Shown: positions 9,087 to 17,880, numbered from the stretch's first letter. The stretch is 64,000 bases of DNA from Paraclostridium hominis (GCF_014306135.1 NZ_JACRWD010000002.1:62001-126000); one strand, 5' to 3'. Program-made: numbers and translations. Notes: generated from the letters alone by a model not told the origin.

Positions 9087-9133
9087 AACAATAACAAGCA
9101 TTTGTTTATTTTACATTTAAGGAGGCAATCATT

Positions 9134-10189
9134 ATGATGCAAATACTTACAAGTACAGCATTATTATTAGTTGTACTGGCATTATTCACTTTATTTAGCT
9201 ACAAAGCTCCTCATGGTATGAAAGCTATGGGTGCATTAGCGAGTGCTGCATGTGCAAGTTTCTTAGTTGAAGCATTCCACGCTTCATTATTTGGACAACA
9301 ATTTGGAATAAAATTCTTAGAGCAAGTTGGATCTGCAAACGGTAGTTTAGGTGGAGTTGCCGCTGCTATATTAGTTCCATTAGCTTTAGGTGTTTCTCCA
9401 GTTTATGCAGTTTTAGTTGGTTTATCAGTTTCAGGATTCGGAATACTTCCAGGATTCGTTGCTGGTTACTTAATATCATTCGTTGTTAAGTTCTTAGAGG
9501 AAAAAACTCCTGCTGGACTTGACTTAATAGTAATAATATTAATAGCTGCTCCTTTATCAAGAGGAATAGCTCAAGTTATGAACCCAATAGTTAATGATAC
9601 TTTAATGCAAATAGGACAAGCTTTAACAGCTGCTTCTACTACATCTCCAATATTAATGGGTATAATACTTGGTGGCTTAATAACAGTTGTTGCTACTGCT
9701 CCATTATCATCAATGGCTTTAACATCTATAATAGGATTAACAGGTCTTCCAATGGCAATAGGTGCATTAGCAGTATTCGGTTCTTCTTTCATGAACTTCG
9801 TATTCTTCTCTAGAATGAAGTTTGGTGATAAAAAAGATACAATAGCTGTTGCTATAGAGCCTTTAACTCAATCAGATATAATATCTGCTAACCCAATACC
9901 AGTATTCACTACTAACTTTATAGGTGGAGCATTATCAGGTGTTGTAGTTGCTTTAATAAGTAGTTATGTTGCACCACTTGCAATAAGCGTTCCTGGTATG
10001 GCTACTCCAATAGCAGGTTTTGCTGTAGCAGTTGGACAAAATGGAACTCCTGCTTTAATGGCTGCTGCTGGATGTATAGTAGTAAGTATTGCTGCTGGAT
10101 TTATAGGACATGCATTATTCAAAAACTACAAAATAGTTAGAGCTGATGTAATCCGTGGAAATGGAAATAACGAAGATACAGCTGCTTAG
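9134..10189 (+). CDS. PfoR/EIIC-type polytopic membrane protein, copy 2
   Basis: Second member of the tandem pair, also 351 residues and collinear with copy 1, with no gaps that I can see. Differences cluster around residues 45-65 (HASLFGQQFGIKFLEQVGSANG against HGALFGEQVHIAFLGSVGSATG) and at the last 35 residues; the central segments are nearly identical. That fits a duplication followed by divergence of exposed loops. The ribosome site is AAGGAGG. As with copy 1, the biochemical role is not established; the family is linked to toxin regulation and to EIIC transporters. Confidence 0.82.
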   Translation: MMQILTSTALLLVVLALFTLFSYKAPHGMKAMGALASAACASFLVEAFHASLFGQQFGIKFLEQVGSANGSLGGVAAAILVPLALGVSPVYAVLVGLSVSGFGILPGFVAGYLISFVVKFLEEKTPAGLDLIVIILIAAPLSRGIAQVMNPIVNDTLMQIGQALTAASTTSPILMGIILGGLITVVATAPLSSMALTSIIGLTGLPMAIGALAVFGSSFMNFVFFSRMKFGDKKDTIAVAIEPLTQSDIISANPIPVFTTNFIGGALSGVVVALISSYVAPLAISVPGMATPIAGFAVAVGQNGTPALMAAAGCIVVSIAAGFIGHALFKNYKIVRADVIRGNGNNEDTAA

Positions 10190-10202
10190 TCAGTTATTAT
10201 AT

Positions 10203-10233
10203 AAAAAAAGCACATCAAATGATGTGCTTTTTT
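10203..10233. terminator. Bidirectional terminator
   Basis: AAAAAAAGCACATC and GATGTGCTTTTTT form a tight hairpin with T-tracts both ways, between PfoR-like gene 2 and the convergent degV. Confidence 0.88.
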
Positions 10234-10250
10234 ATTTTTACTTATATTAG

Positions 10251-11081
10251 TTATTTAACACAAAATATTCCTAATATGCCTGGCCCTGCATGAGACCCTA
10301 CACAAGATCCAACATCTGTAATTAATATATCACTAATTCTAAGCTCATTATTTGTCATATCTCTTAATTTTGTCATATCACTTTCACAATCCCCATGTCC
10401 TATAGCAATACCCATTCCCTCAGTATAGTGTTTTTTAGCTAAATCAACCATTTTAGCAAATACGTGTTTTTTTCCTCTTGCTTGAGCCACTGGTGTAACT
10501 AGTCCATCCTTAACTTCTAATATAGGTTTTATATTGAGCATATTACCAATTACCGCCTTAGAAGAAGATATTCTACCGCCTCTTTGTAAATACTTTAAAT
10601 CATCAACAGAGAATACAACATACATATTATCTCTCATGTACTCTAATTCTTTTATAATCTCTTCTATAGATTTACCTTCACATGCCATCTGAGCAGCTTT
10701 TACAACCTGCATACCACATCCATATGAAAAATTTAAAGTATCAAATGTATATATTTTTCCTTCAGTATCATTTTTAGCCATAACAGCACTTTGATAAGTT
10801 CCTGTAGCTTTCGATGATCCCGATATGTATAATATTTCTTTACCTTCTTTTATAAATTTATCAAATACTTCTTTAAATTGGGCATATGTAGCTTGCGATG
10901 TTTGAGGAAGTTTACCTTCTCTTAACATGTCATAAAAATTTTTAGGTTCTAAATCTATTCCATCTTTATATTCATCTTCTCCAAATCTAACAGTTAAAGG
11001 AACCATTTCTATATCATATTTTTCCCTTAAATTTTTAGGTATATCAGATAAACTATCACATATTATCTTTAAATTATTCAT
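10251..11081 (-). CDS. DegV-family fatty-acid-binding protein
   Basis: Cytosolic two-domain lipid-binding protein of the DegV/FakB family, which presents fatty acids to a FakA-type kinase. The 276 residues show the family marks: CDSLSDIP near the N-terminus, KLPQTSQAT (about 57), YISGSSKATGTYQSA (about 85), LKYLQRGGRIS (about 155) and a C-terminal HAGPGILGIF. The chosen ATG has GAAGGAGGA 6 bases upstream; an upstream in-frame start at 11114 lies ahead of this ribosome site and is unlikely. No fakA is nearby, and paralogues are common in Clostridia, so the ligand and partner are not known. Confidence 0.88.
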   Translation of the reverse strand: MNNLKIICDSLSDIPKNLREKYDIEMVPLTVRFGEDEYKDGIDLEPKNFYDMLREGKLPQTSQATYAQFKEVFDKFIKEGKEILYISGSSKATGTYQSAVMAKNDTEGKIYTFDTLNFSYGCGMQVVKAAQMACEGKSIEEIIKELEYMRDNMYVVFSVDDLKYLQRGGRISSSKAVIGNMLNIKPILEVKDGLVTPVAQARGKKHVFAKMVDLAKKHYTEGMGIAIGHGDCESDMTKLRDMTNNELRISDILITDVGSCVGSHAGPGILGIFCVK

Positions 11082-11143
11082 AATAATTCCTCCTTCACAA
11101 ATAATATTATACAATAAACTCAGATTCTATTAAAATTTAGTTG

Positions 11144-12190
11144 TTAAAAAAAGCATAGTTTATCTTTATCAAATTCTATATTTATAAAATTTCCACTAAG
11201 TGAATTCATATCAGTCTTTTTTATATTAATATAAATAGGAGATAATTTATCAGACTTAGCTTTTTTTAAACTTACAGTATAGTCAAAAGGATTTTCTATA
11301 ATATTTATAAGTTCCATATTAAATACCTCAGTCCTTCTATTATTACTAATTTTTATATCCTCTTCTCTTATACATACATAATTTAAATCTTCATTTATAC
11401 TCATATTGTTTACATTTATATAAATATCCCAATCTATGGCATAAATAACTTCACCTTTTATAAATTTAATTTTTGATATATTCTTAAAACCAGTTAATTT
11501 AGCCTCTTTCAACGATTTTGGACTTTTAAATAATTCATCTTTACTTCTTTTGTTGATTGCTAATCCATTATCATATACAACTATATCATCACAAACTCTA
11601 TAAGCTTCATTTATATTATGAGTTACAAATATAGTGTTACCTTCATAGCTCTTAAGTGTATTTCTTAAATTTTCTTCCATAATATCTCTTAGATGATAAT
11701 CAAGAGCTGAAAATGGTTCATCTAAAAGTAATATTTCCGGTTCTTTAACTAATGCTCTAGCCAATGCGACTCTTTGCTGCTGTCCCCCTGACAACTGATT
11801 TGGATATAAATCTTTTAACTTCTTCAAATTAAATTTATCTATATATTCATTACAAATTTCATCTGTAGCAAATTTACTTTTATTGATTAACCCCAATTTT
11901 ATATTTTCATCAACTGTCATATGAGGGAAAAGTGCATAATATTGAAATACAAAACCTACATTCCTATCTTGAGGTTTTAAATTTATATTTTTACTAGAAT
12001 CGTATAACACCTTATTGTTCACTATAATCTTTCCTTTATCTGGGGTTTCAAGTCCTGCTATACATTTTAAAGTAATACTTTTACCACAACCAGATTCCCC
12101 CAATAATCCAGTAATTTTATTATTTTGATTTATATTTACTTTTAGAACATAGCTATTTAACTTTTTTTCTATATCTATATATAAAGACAT
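11144..12190 (-). CDS. modC: Molybdate ABC transporter ATP-binding protein
   Basis: Energises molybdate import with ModB and ModA. Walker A GESGCGKS (31-38), Q-loop FQYYALF (about 82), signature LSGGQ (133-137), Walker B ILLLDEP (153-159) and switch H191 are all intact. The C-terminal part from about residue 235 (VNNMSINEDLNYVCIREEDIKIS and on) occupies the place of the Mop-like regulatory domain but is divergent. At 348 residues the length is normal. It starts 2 bases after modB ends, so it is the last gene of the operon. Tungstate is an alternative substrate that sequence alone does not exclude. Confidence 0.9.
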   Translation of the reverse strand: MSLYIDIEKKLNSYVLKVNINQNNKITGLLGESGCGKSITLKCIAGLETPDKGKIIVNNKVLYDSSKNINLKPQDRNVGFVFQYYALFPHMTVDENIKLGLINKSKFATDEICNEYIDKFNLKKLKDLYPNQLSGGQQQRVALARALVKEPEILLLDEPFSALDYHLRDIMEENLRNTLKSYEGNTIFVTHNINEAYRVCDDIVVYDNGLAINKRSKDELFKSPKSLKEAKLTGFKNISKIKFIKGEVIYAIDWDIYINVNNMSINEDLNYVCIREEDIKISNNRRTEVFNMELINIIENPFDYTVSLKKAKSDKLSPIYINIKKTDMNSLSGNFINIEFDKDKLCFF

Positions 12191-12192
12191 CT

Positions 12193-12867
12193 TTAATCCC
12201 TCTTTCCAAGTTTTCTAAGCTTAGATTTTGATATACAATTAGACACTACTATAACTATAGATGATAATCCAATCATAATCATAACCCAGAGCATTGCTTG
12301 ATTCATATTTCCGCCTTCAGCCTCAAAAAATATAGCTATTGGCATAGTTTGAGTTTTACCCGGTATATTTCCTGCTACCATCAAAGTTGCTCCAAATTCT
12401 CCAAGTGCCCTAGCAAAGGATAGCACTACTGCACCAATTATTCCTGGATAAGCTAAAGGAATAACTATTTTGTAAAATATCTGCTTTTCACTAAGTCCTA
12501 GTGTTCTAGCTGCGTATACCATATTATTATCTATTTGTTCAAATGAACCTTTTAAAGTCCTATACATTATTGGAAAGGATACTACTGTGGCTGAAATTAC
12601 TGTCGCTGTCCAAGTAAATATTAAATTTATATCAAAGTTTTTAAGTAAAATTCCTACAGGACCATTTTTACCTATTATAATTAACAAAAAAAATCCTACC
12701 ACCGTCGGCGGTAGTATTAATGGCAAAGTTAATAATGTATCTATAATATTTTCATACTTACCTTTATACCATGCCATTTTATAAGCAATTAAAATACCTA
12801 ATGTAAAGGTTATAAATGTTGCACTTAAAGACGTTTTTATCGAAATAATTAATGGTGAAATATCCAT
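12193..12867 (-). CDS. modB: Molybdate ABC transporter permease
   Basis: Inner-membrane permease of 224 residues with five or six hydrophobic helices. The EAA loop that docks on ModC is clear (ARTLGLSEKQIFYKIVIPLAYPGI, about residues 140-163). TLPLILPPTVVGF near residue 47 and ARALGEFGATLMVAGN near 165 are characteristic of ModB/CysT permeases. It lies 32 bases downstream of modA and 2 bases before modC, a compact operon in binding-protein, permease, ATPase order. Confidence 0.92.
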   Translation of the reverse strand: MDISPLIISIKTSLSATFITFTLGILIAYKMAWYKGKYENIIDTLLTLPLILPPTVVGFFLLIIIGKNGPVGILLKNFDINLIFTWTATVISATVVSFPIMYRTLKGSFEQIDNNMVYAARTLGLSEKQIFYKIVIPLAYPGIIGAVVLSFARALGEFGATLMVAGNIPGKTQTMPIAIFFEAEGGNMNQAMLWVMIMIGLSSIVIVVSNCISKSKLRKLGKRD

Positions 12868-12899
12868 TTGATAATCTCCTATCTAAATTGTTGTCAAAC

Positions 12900-13652
12900 T
12901 TATGATTCATACCCATAATTTTTTAATATGTCCTTAACGTCATTGCTAAGTAAATATTTATTAAACTTTTTAATTTGATCTAAATTATTTTCTGATTTAA
13001 TTATTCCAACTGGATATACTATAGGTGAGTGTAAATCATTTGCAATATTGTATATATGTAAATTTTTCTTGTTTATTGTATCACTTGAATATAAAAATCC
13101 TGCATCTACATTTCCAGACACTACCCATGCTAATACTTCTTTTGCATCTTTTCCATATACAAGTTTGTTTTCTATGTCATTTTTTATACCTTTATTAATT
13201 ATTACTTCATTTGCATATTGACCTACTGGAACACTTTTTAAATCTCCTATTCCTATCTTTTTATATTCATTATTTTTTAAATCATCTATGCTTTTTATAT
13301 CTTTTGTACTACTAGCTAAAACTAATCTATTTTTTGTAAATTCATTATATTTATTATCTATCAAATAATTATCTTTTTTTAATTCATCCATATATTTTTT
13401 AGAAGCTGATATAAATATATTACATGGAGCTCCTTGAACTATTTGTTGCTTTAGAGAACCTGAAGATCCAAAATTTAAAACTAAATCTATATCTTTATTT
13501 TCTTGTTCATACAACTTTTCAATTTCTTGAAATGGATTTTTTAAACTAACTGCAACACTTACATTAATTTTTGTTTTTTCATGTTTTTCGCATCCTAAAA
13601 CAATCATTCCTATCGAGAGTATTATAAAAAGACTTAATAATTTTCTATACAT
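12900..13652 (-). CDS. modA: Molybdate-binding lipoprotein
   Basis: Extracytoplasmic solute receptor of the molybdate importer, 250 residues. A lipoprotein signal peptide ends at C21 (IVLGC), so it would be anchored to the outer face of the membrane. Typical ModA stretches follow: VAVSLKNPFQEIEKLY, FGSSGSLKQQI (oxyanion-binding serines), APCNIFISAS, VYGKDAKEVLAWV and VDAGFLYSSD. AGGAGGT precedes the ATG. First gene of modABC; it is divergent from the GltD-like gene. I saw no molybdenum-cofactor riboswitch in the 160 bases upstream. Confidence 0.92.
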   Translation of the reverse strand: MYRKLLSLFIILSIGMIVLGCEKHEKTKINVSVAVSLKNPFQEIEKLYEQENKDIDLVLNFGSSGSLKQQIVQGAPCNIFISASKKYMDELKKDNYLIDNKYNEFTKNRLVLASSTKDIKSIDDLKNNEYKKIGIGDLKSVPVGQYANEVIINKGIKNDIENKLVYGKDAKEVLAWVVSGNVDAGFLYSSDTINKKNLHIYNIANDLHSPIVYPVGIIKSENNLDQIKKFNKYLLSNDVKDILKNYGYES

Positions 13653-13812
13653 AGTAAATACCTCCTATTTTATACTTTTAATTATATATTTACTCAAATT
13701 TATAGTCAATTGCGCAAATATTCTAACAAGATTTGTATTTTTCGACTTTATTATATATTATAAATAGTTATTTTAGGGTATAATAGTATATATTATTAGA
13801 GGTGGTGATAAT

Positions 13813-15039
13813 TTGTTAGATTTAAATTTAGAAGCTAATAGATGTTTGGTATGTAAAAATGCTAGATGTAAAAATGCCTGTCCAATTAATACAGACATAC
13901 CAAATGTTATAAATTTATATAAAGAAGGTAAATTAAAAGAAGCTGGTGAACTTTTATTTAATAACAATCCTTTATCTGCAGTTTGTTCAATAGTATGTCC
14001 TCATGAAAATCAATGCTTAGGAAACTGTATTAGAGGTATTAAAGGTGAACCTATTCAATTTTATAAAATAGAAGAAGAAATTTCTAGAAAATTTTTAGAA
14101 GAAGCTAAGTTTGATAAAGTTGATAAAAATGGTAAAAATATAGCTATAGTTGGTTCTGGTCCTGCTGGCCTTACAGTGGCACTTGAACTTGCTAAAAAAG
14201 GTTATAACATAACTGTATTTGAAAAAAATGAACAATTAGGTGGTATACTTAGATATGGTATCCCTGAATTCAGATTACCTAGAGAAATAATAGATAACTT
14301 AGTTGATATATTAAAATCTATGGGAGTTAAATTTAAAATAAACTCTGTTGTAGGTCCTGTATTAACTCTTGATAAATTATTTGATGATGGATATGATGCT
14401 ATATTTATAGGTACTGGAGTTTGGAATCCTAGAAGACTTGATATAAAGGGTGAGAGCTTAGGTCACGTTCATTATGCAATAGATTATTTACGTTCTCCTC
14501 AAAACTACGATTTAGGTGATAAAGTAGTTGTTATAGGTGCTGGTAATGTTGCTATGGATGCTTCTAGAAGTGCCAAACATTATAGCTCTAAAGATGTTTA
14601 TGTAGCTTATAGACGTGACTTTGAAGATATGACTGCTACTAAAGCTGAAATACATGAAGCTATTGAAGAAGGAGTACAATTTATGACTTATAAAGCTCCT
14701 GTTAAAATAGTTAATGAAGGAATTATTTTAGCAGATACTAAAAAAGTTGTAGATGAAAATGGTAAAACTTCTTTAATTACAGTAGAAGATAGTGAAAAAC
14801 TATTTAAATGTGATTCTATACTAATTGCTGTTAGTCAACTTCCTAGAAATACTATAGTTTCTAATAATAAAGGTCTAGATGTTAATAATAGGGGTCTTAT
14901 TATGACTGATGATAGTGGACATACTACTCGTGATGGTGTATTTGCTTGTGGAGATGTTACACATGGAGCTAAAACAGTTATAGAAGCTGTTGTTGCTGCT
15001 AAAACTGTTGCCAACTCTATAGACGAGTATTTAAAATAA
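13813..15039 (+). CDS. FAD/NAD(P)-dependent oxidoreductase, glutamate synthase small-subunit (GltD) type
   Basis: Electron-transfer flavoprotein of 408 residues. The N-terminal domain carries cysteine clusters for two iron-sulphur centres (C11, C14, C19, C23; then CSIVCPHENQCLGNC at about 58-72). An FAD Rossmann motif (IVGSGPAGLTVA, about 117) and an NAD(P) motif (VIGAGNVAMDASRSA, about 240) follow, then the second FAD segment GVFACGD. The start is TTG, chosen because GAGGTGGTGA lies just upstream and the protein start matches the family. No GltB large subunit is adjacent, so it could be an NfnB-like or stand-alone oxidoreductase; the partner is unknown. It is followed by a terminator. Confidence 0.82.
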   Translation: MLDLNLEANRCLVCKNARCKNACPINTDIPNVINLYKEGKLKEAGELLFNNNPLSAVCSIVCPHENQCLGNCIRGIKGEPIQFYKIEEEISRKFLEEAKFDKVDKNGKNIAIVGSGPAGLTVALELAKKGYNITVFEKNEQLGGILRYGIPEFRLPREIIDNLVDILKSMGVKFKINSVVGPVLTLDKLFDDGYDAIFIGTGVWNPRRLDIKGESLGHVHYAIDYLRSPQNYDLGDKVVVIGAGNVAMDASRSAKHYSSKDVYVAYRRDFEDMTATKAEIHEAIEEGVQFMTYKAPVKIVNEGIILADTKKVVDENGKTSLITVEDSEKLFKCDSILIAVSQLPRNTIVSNNKGLDVNNRGLIMTDDSGHTTRDGVFACGDVTHGAKTVIEAVVAAKTVANSIDEYLK

Positions 15040-15045
15040 ATAGTT

Positions 15046-15082
15046 AAAAAGCTATAGAAATTCAAATTTTTCTATAGCTTTT
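15046..15082. terminator. Bidirectional terminator
   Basis: AAAAAGCTATAGAAA pairs with TTTCTATAGCTTTT, with T-runs on both strands, between the convergent oxidoreductase and DUF2809 genes. Confidence 0.88.
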
Positions 15083-15086
15083 AATT

Positions 15087-15458
15087 TTATTTACTTAATT
15101 TATCTACCACACATCCTAAAATTATTCCTATACTATAGCTGATTAAATCTTCAAATAAAAATCCATGTCCAAGAATCAATCCTCCAATTATAGTATTTCT
15201 TATATTATTTATCCATTGAGCTTGATATAATTGACTTATTTCTATAGAAAAAGAAAATAAAAAAGCTAGTACTAAACTTTTTGTAATATTTAATTTAGGA
15301 AATAAAAATCTAAATCCAAAGTAAACCATCATAGCCCAAAGCATATCTCCAATAAAAGGAGCAATATTTCTTGGGAATATAAACATAAACTTTCTAGATA
15401 GCAACCCCATAAACATAATTATAATTGTAATTATAAAATATCTTATCCTATTTTTCAT
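15087..15458 (-). CDS. DUF2809-type small membrane protein
   Basis: A 123-residue protein with about four transmembrane helices. IGDMLWAMMVYFGFRFLFP followed by a FSFSIEISQLYQA segment fits DUF2809 (VanZ-related topology), a family without known function. The ATG at 15458 follows GGAGGATATT; the upstream in-frame ATG at 15470 would place its ribosome site inside the gene. It is separated from the deacetylase upstream by a terminator, so it has its own promoter. Confidence 0.7.
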   Translation of the reverse strand: MKNRIRYFIITIIIMFMGLLSRKFMFIFPRNIAPFIGDMLWAMMVYFGFRFLFPKLNITKSLVLAFLFSFSIEISQLYQAQWINNIRNTIIGGLILGHGFLFEDLISYSIGIILGCVVDKLSK

Positions 15459-15489
15459 AATATCCTCCATACTTTTAATTATACATAAA

Positions 15490-15525
15490 AAAAGAGCTAA
15501 TCTCTATTTAGATATAGCTCTTCTT
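15490..15525 (-). terminator. Terminator of the polysaccharide deacetylase gene
   Basis: AAGAGCTA and TAGCTCTT arms with a short inner AGA/TCT pairing form a hairpin. On the minus strand it is followed by TTTTTTTAT. Confidence 0.75.
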
Positions 15526-15555
15526 TATATATAATTTAATTTTTAATTTACATAA

Positions 15556-16494
15556 TTATACTAAAACCTTAAATTGATATCCATTATCTTTGAAATATTT
15601 TATAATTTGAGGAAGAGCCTTAGCAGTATTTTCTTTACCATAAGTATCATGCATTAATACAACTACCATATCTTTTCCTGCTGATGTTTTAACAGCATAA
15701 TCATATAATTCTTGAGGATTCTTTTTCTTTCCTTCAGCATCTCCACTTAAAGCATTCCAGTCAATAGATGCTATACCATTTTCATCTAAATACTTATCTA
15801 AAGGTTGCATACCTTTCCAAGACATATGTCCACCTGGACATCTTATAACCTCAGTTGAGAAGTAAGGTCCTAAAACATCTTTTAATATATCATCAGTCTT
15901 TTTAAAATCTTCTTTGAATGATTCTAGGTTTAAAACTCTATTAGGATATAATATACCATAATCGTGACTATATGAGTGATTAGCTATAGCATGTCCTTCT
16001 TCAAATTCTTGCTTTATAAGTTCTTTGGCTTTTTCTCCACCACGCTCTATATTTTGTCCTGTTAGAAAAAATGTTGCTTTAACATTTTCATCTTTTAAAG
16101 TTTTTAATATCTGTGGAGTAACTGTAGTTGACGTACCATCATCAAAAGTTAAAAATACTATCTTTTCACCGTTATTAGAATAATCCATTTTTTTTAACTT
16201 GTCTTCAACTTTTTTAGCACTGTAACTATAACTTTCCGCTCCATGCTTAACACCAATCATTTTTTTCTTAGCTTCTTCAGCCTCTTTACGTTTTTTCTCT
16301 TCTTCAGCTAATCTTTTTTGTTCTGCAATCTTTTGTTCTTGCTTTTCTTTTATAGCTTCATCTACATAAGCTTTAACTTTGTTAAACGAACCAAAGATTA
16401 CTAAACAAGCTACCATTAACAAAAATGCTCTTTTTATGTTTACCTTTCTTCTTCTATTTTTGTTTTTAGGATTTTCAAAAATATTTTTCTTCAT
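15556..16494 (-). CDS. Membrane-anchored polysaccharide deacetylase (NodB/PdaA-like)
   Basis: Predicted metal-dependent de-N-acetylase acting on peptidoglycan or another envelope glycan outside the membrane. A basic N-terminus and one transmembrane helix (about 22-40) lead into a Lys/Glu-rich coiled coil (45-78) and then the NodB domain (110-312). Catalytic and metal residues are visible: D118/D119 in TFDDG, H173 and H177 in NHSYSH, RCPGGHMSW, and a C-terminal LMHD. AGGGGGG precedes the ATG. It is a single-gene unit. Polysaccharide deacetylases of this type often confer lysozyme resistance, which is inference here. Confidence 0.88.
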   Translation of the reverse strand: MKKNIFENPKNKNRRRKVNIKRAFLLMVACLVIFGSFNKVKAYVDEAIKEKQEQKIAEQKRLAEEEKKRKEAEEAKKKMIGVKHGAESYSYSAKKVEDKLKKMDYSNNGEKIVFLTFDDGTSTTVTPQILKTLKDENVKATFFLTGQNIERGGEKAKELIKQEFEEGHAIANHSYSHDYGILYPNRVLNLESFKEDFKKTDDILKDVLGPYFSTEVIRCPGGHMSWKGMQPLDKYLDENGIASIDWNALSGDAEGKKKNPQELYDYAVKTSAGKDMVVVLMHDTYGKENTAKALPQIIKYFKDNGYQFKVLV

Positions 16495-16623
16495 AAAAAT
16501 TCCCCCCTAACTGTCGTTTCCTGTCATTTTTTCTTATGAATTAATTATACTATATATAACTATCTTTTTGTATTACAGATTCGTAACAACTATTTCAAAA
16601 TTGTAAATTAAGTATTTTTTAAA

Positions 16624-16648
16624 TAAAAAAACTGCTTACGCAGTTTAA
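16624..16648 (-). terminator. Terminator after the 51-codon ORF
   Basis: AAACTGC and GCAGTTT flank a four-base loop; the minus strand continues with TTTTTTTATTT. It sits 11 bases beyond the stop of the small ORF at 16659 and supports that ORF being a transcription unit. Confidence 0.75.
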
Positions 16649-16658
16649 TTTCGTAGTA

Positions 16659-16814
16659 TTATATTTTATTTTCTTCTTTATATTCATAAAGATAATTTGA
16701 AATACTCCCAAATTCTTGATAATACATTATAGTAGTGTTTATAATAATATATGATAACCCCAACATTATTAAAATCAAGGTAATCCCAATTACCAATTTT
16801 ATCTTTAACCTCAT
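16659..16814 (-). CDS. Small single-pass membrane protein, 51 residues
   Basis: This short ORF has an ideal ribosome site (AAGGGAGG, 6 bases before the ATG) and its own terminator 11 bases past the stop. The product has a basic N-terminus (MRLKIK), one hydrophobic helix (about residues 6-26, LVIGITLILIMLGLSYIII), then a short tail with four tyrosines and charged residues (YQEFGSISNYLYEYKEENKI). It fits a small membrane protein or toxin-like peptide. No homologue is recognised. The rest of the 460-base gap between the deacetylase and xpt is AT-rich with no other feature that I see. Confidence 0.55.
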   Translation of the reverse strand: MRLKIKLVIGITLILIMLGLSYIIINTTIMYYQEFGSISNYLYEYKEENKI

Positions 16815-16927
16815 ATGGGACCTCCCTTTTTTAACCCATTTTTTCCCATATTTAGATTATATAATATTTTTTTATTATTTAATAGTAATTCTTATCTATT
16901 TTTTTCTACAAATTAATTCATAAAAAT

Positions 16928-16954
16928 AAAAAAGTCGGGATATCCCAACTTTTT
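16928..16954 (-). terminator. Terminator of xpt
   Basis: AAAAAGTCGGGA and TCCCAACTTTTT form a stem that begins at the xpt stop codon and is followed on the minus strand by a T-run. Confidence 0.8.
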
Positions 16955-17525
16955 ATCTAAAGTTTACTTTACCATCTTTAATTGAATCAAGTACAACTAA
17001 TGATTGTAAGTTTATATTTTTAGATTCTAAAAGCTTAGCTCCTTCTTGGAATCCCTTCTCTATAACTATACCAACTCCAACTAAGTTAGCTCCAGCTTGT
17101 TCAACTAATTCATTTAATCCTATAGCTGCTCTTCCATTTGCTAAGAAATCATCTAAAACTAATATATTTTCACCTTCATTTAAGTATTTTTTAGAAACTC
17201 TTATAGTATAATTTTTAGCTTTTGTAAATGAATATACTTGAGCTTCATATACATCTTTATCTAAATTTTTTGATTCAACTTTTTTTGCAAATACAACTGG
17301 AACATTTCCAAAATGTTGAGAAGCTATTGATGCGATAGCTATTCCTGAAGCTTCTATAGTAAGTATCTTATCAATTTTTTTACCTTCAAATCTTTTAGCA
17401 AATTCTTTACCTATTTCATTTAAAAATGCTACATCTAGTTGATGATTTAAGAAACTATCAACTTTTAATATATCATCACCTGAAACTCTTCCTTCAGTTA
17501 ATATTTTTTCTTTTAACTTTTCCAT
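16953..17525 (-). CDS. xpt: Xanthine phosphoribosyltransferase
   Basis: Salvages xanthine to XMP with PRPP in the cytosol. It has 190 residues, the usual length. The PRPP-binding motif is LVLDDFLANGRA (about residues 124-135), and the conserved start MEKLKEKILTEG and ASGIAIASIAS segment match Xpt. The ATG at 17525 follows CGGAGGAGTACTT; an upstream in-frame ATG at 17555 has no ribosome site. It is monocistronic, directly controlled by a purine riboswitch 53 bases upstream, which agrees with the assignment. Confidence 0.95.
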   Translation of the reverse strand: MEKLKEKILTEGRVSGDDILKVDSFLNHQLDVAFLNEIGKEFAKRFEGKKIDKILTIEASGIAIASIASQHFGNVPVVFAKKVESKNLDKDVYEAQVYSFTKAKNYTIRVSKKYLNEGENILVLDDFLANGRAAIGLNELVEQAGANLVGVGIVIEKGFQEGAKLLESKNINLQSLVVLDSIKDGKVNFR

Positions 17526-17577
17526 AAGTACTCCTCCGAATTGTAGTACCTGCATAAATGCTTTAAGAAAGCTTATA

Positions 17578-17701
17578 AAAAAACTCCTGTCACAAAAGAC
17601 AGGAGTTTATATTTTCTATATAATAAATAAACTTCCTGTAGTCAAATCATTTACGGTGATTTGGTAGAAACTCTTGACCCTTATTGTCAAATTTATACAG
17701 G
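17578..17701 (-). promoter_or_regulatory. Guanine-class purine riboswitch with intrinsic terminator
   Basis: Read on the minus strand, P1 is CCTGTA/TACAGG (17701-17696 and 17640-17635), P2 TTGAC/GTCAA, J2/3 AGTTTCTACC, P3 with loop CCGTAAA, and J3/1 GACTA. The C in GACTA is the position that reads guanine or hypoxanthine (adenine switches have U). A terminator AAACTCCTGTC...GACAGGAGTTT plus T-run (17608-17578) follows. Its 5' arm can instead pair with ACAGGAAGTTTAT at the 3' side of P1, forming an antiterminator. Ligand binding should therefore turn xpt off. Confidence 0.95.
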
Positions 17702-17754
17702 TATAATAATTAGTTGTTTAGTTTATCTAATTATAAATCATTAGAGTATATTAA

Positions 17755-17880
17755 TCAATATTAAATTTCTCATATATATTGTAGCTTGCATTCTATCTTT
17801 TAAATTTAATTTAGCAAATTTAATAATATGTTTTTCACTATATCCTCCGTTATATAAAGTTTTTTAGACATGTCTACTTT
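17755..17880 (-). pseudogene. Remnant of a LuxR/NarL-type response regulator C-terminus
   Basis: Minus-strand translation gives YITEDIVKNILLNLL in one frame, then, after a shift of one base, AKLNLKDRMQATIYMRN. Together these match the helix-turn-helix end of NarL-type regulators (consensus like ISEGTVKNHVSNILSKLNLKDRTQAAIYA). A frameshift and stops show that it is dead, and no receiver domain is found upstream. It lies between the riboswitch and the proline-rich protein gene. The call rests on a short match. Confidence 0.5.

Noticed and set aside
12900..13812. Molybdenum-cofactor riboswitch upstream of modABC
   Set aside because: The 160-base gap is plain AT-rich sequence with no multi-stem structure that I could fold.
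16735..16923. Plus-strand 62-codon frame in the gap before xpt
   Set aside because: It has no ribosome site, and it runs antisense to the better supported 51-codon minus-strand gene.
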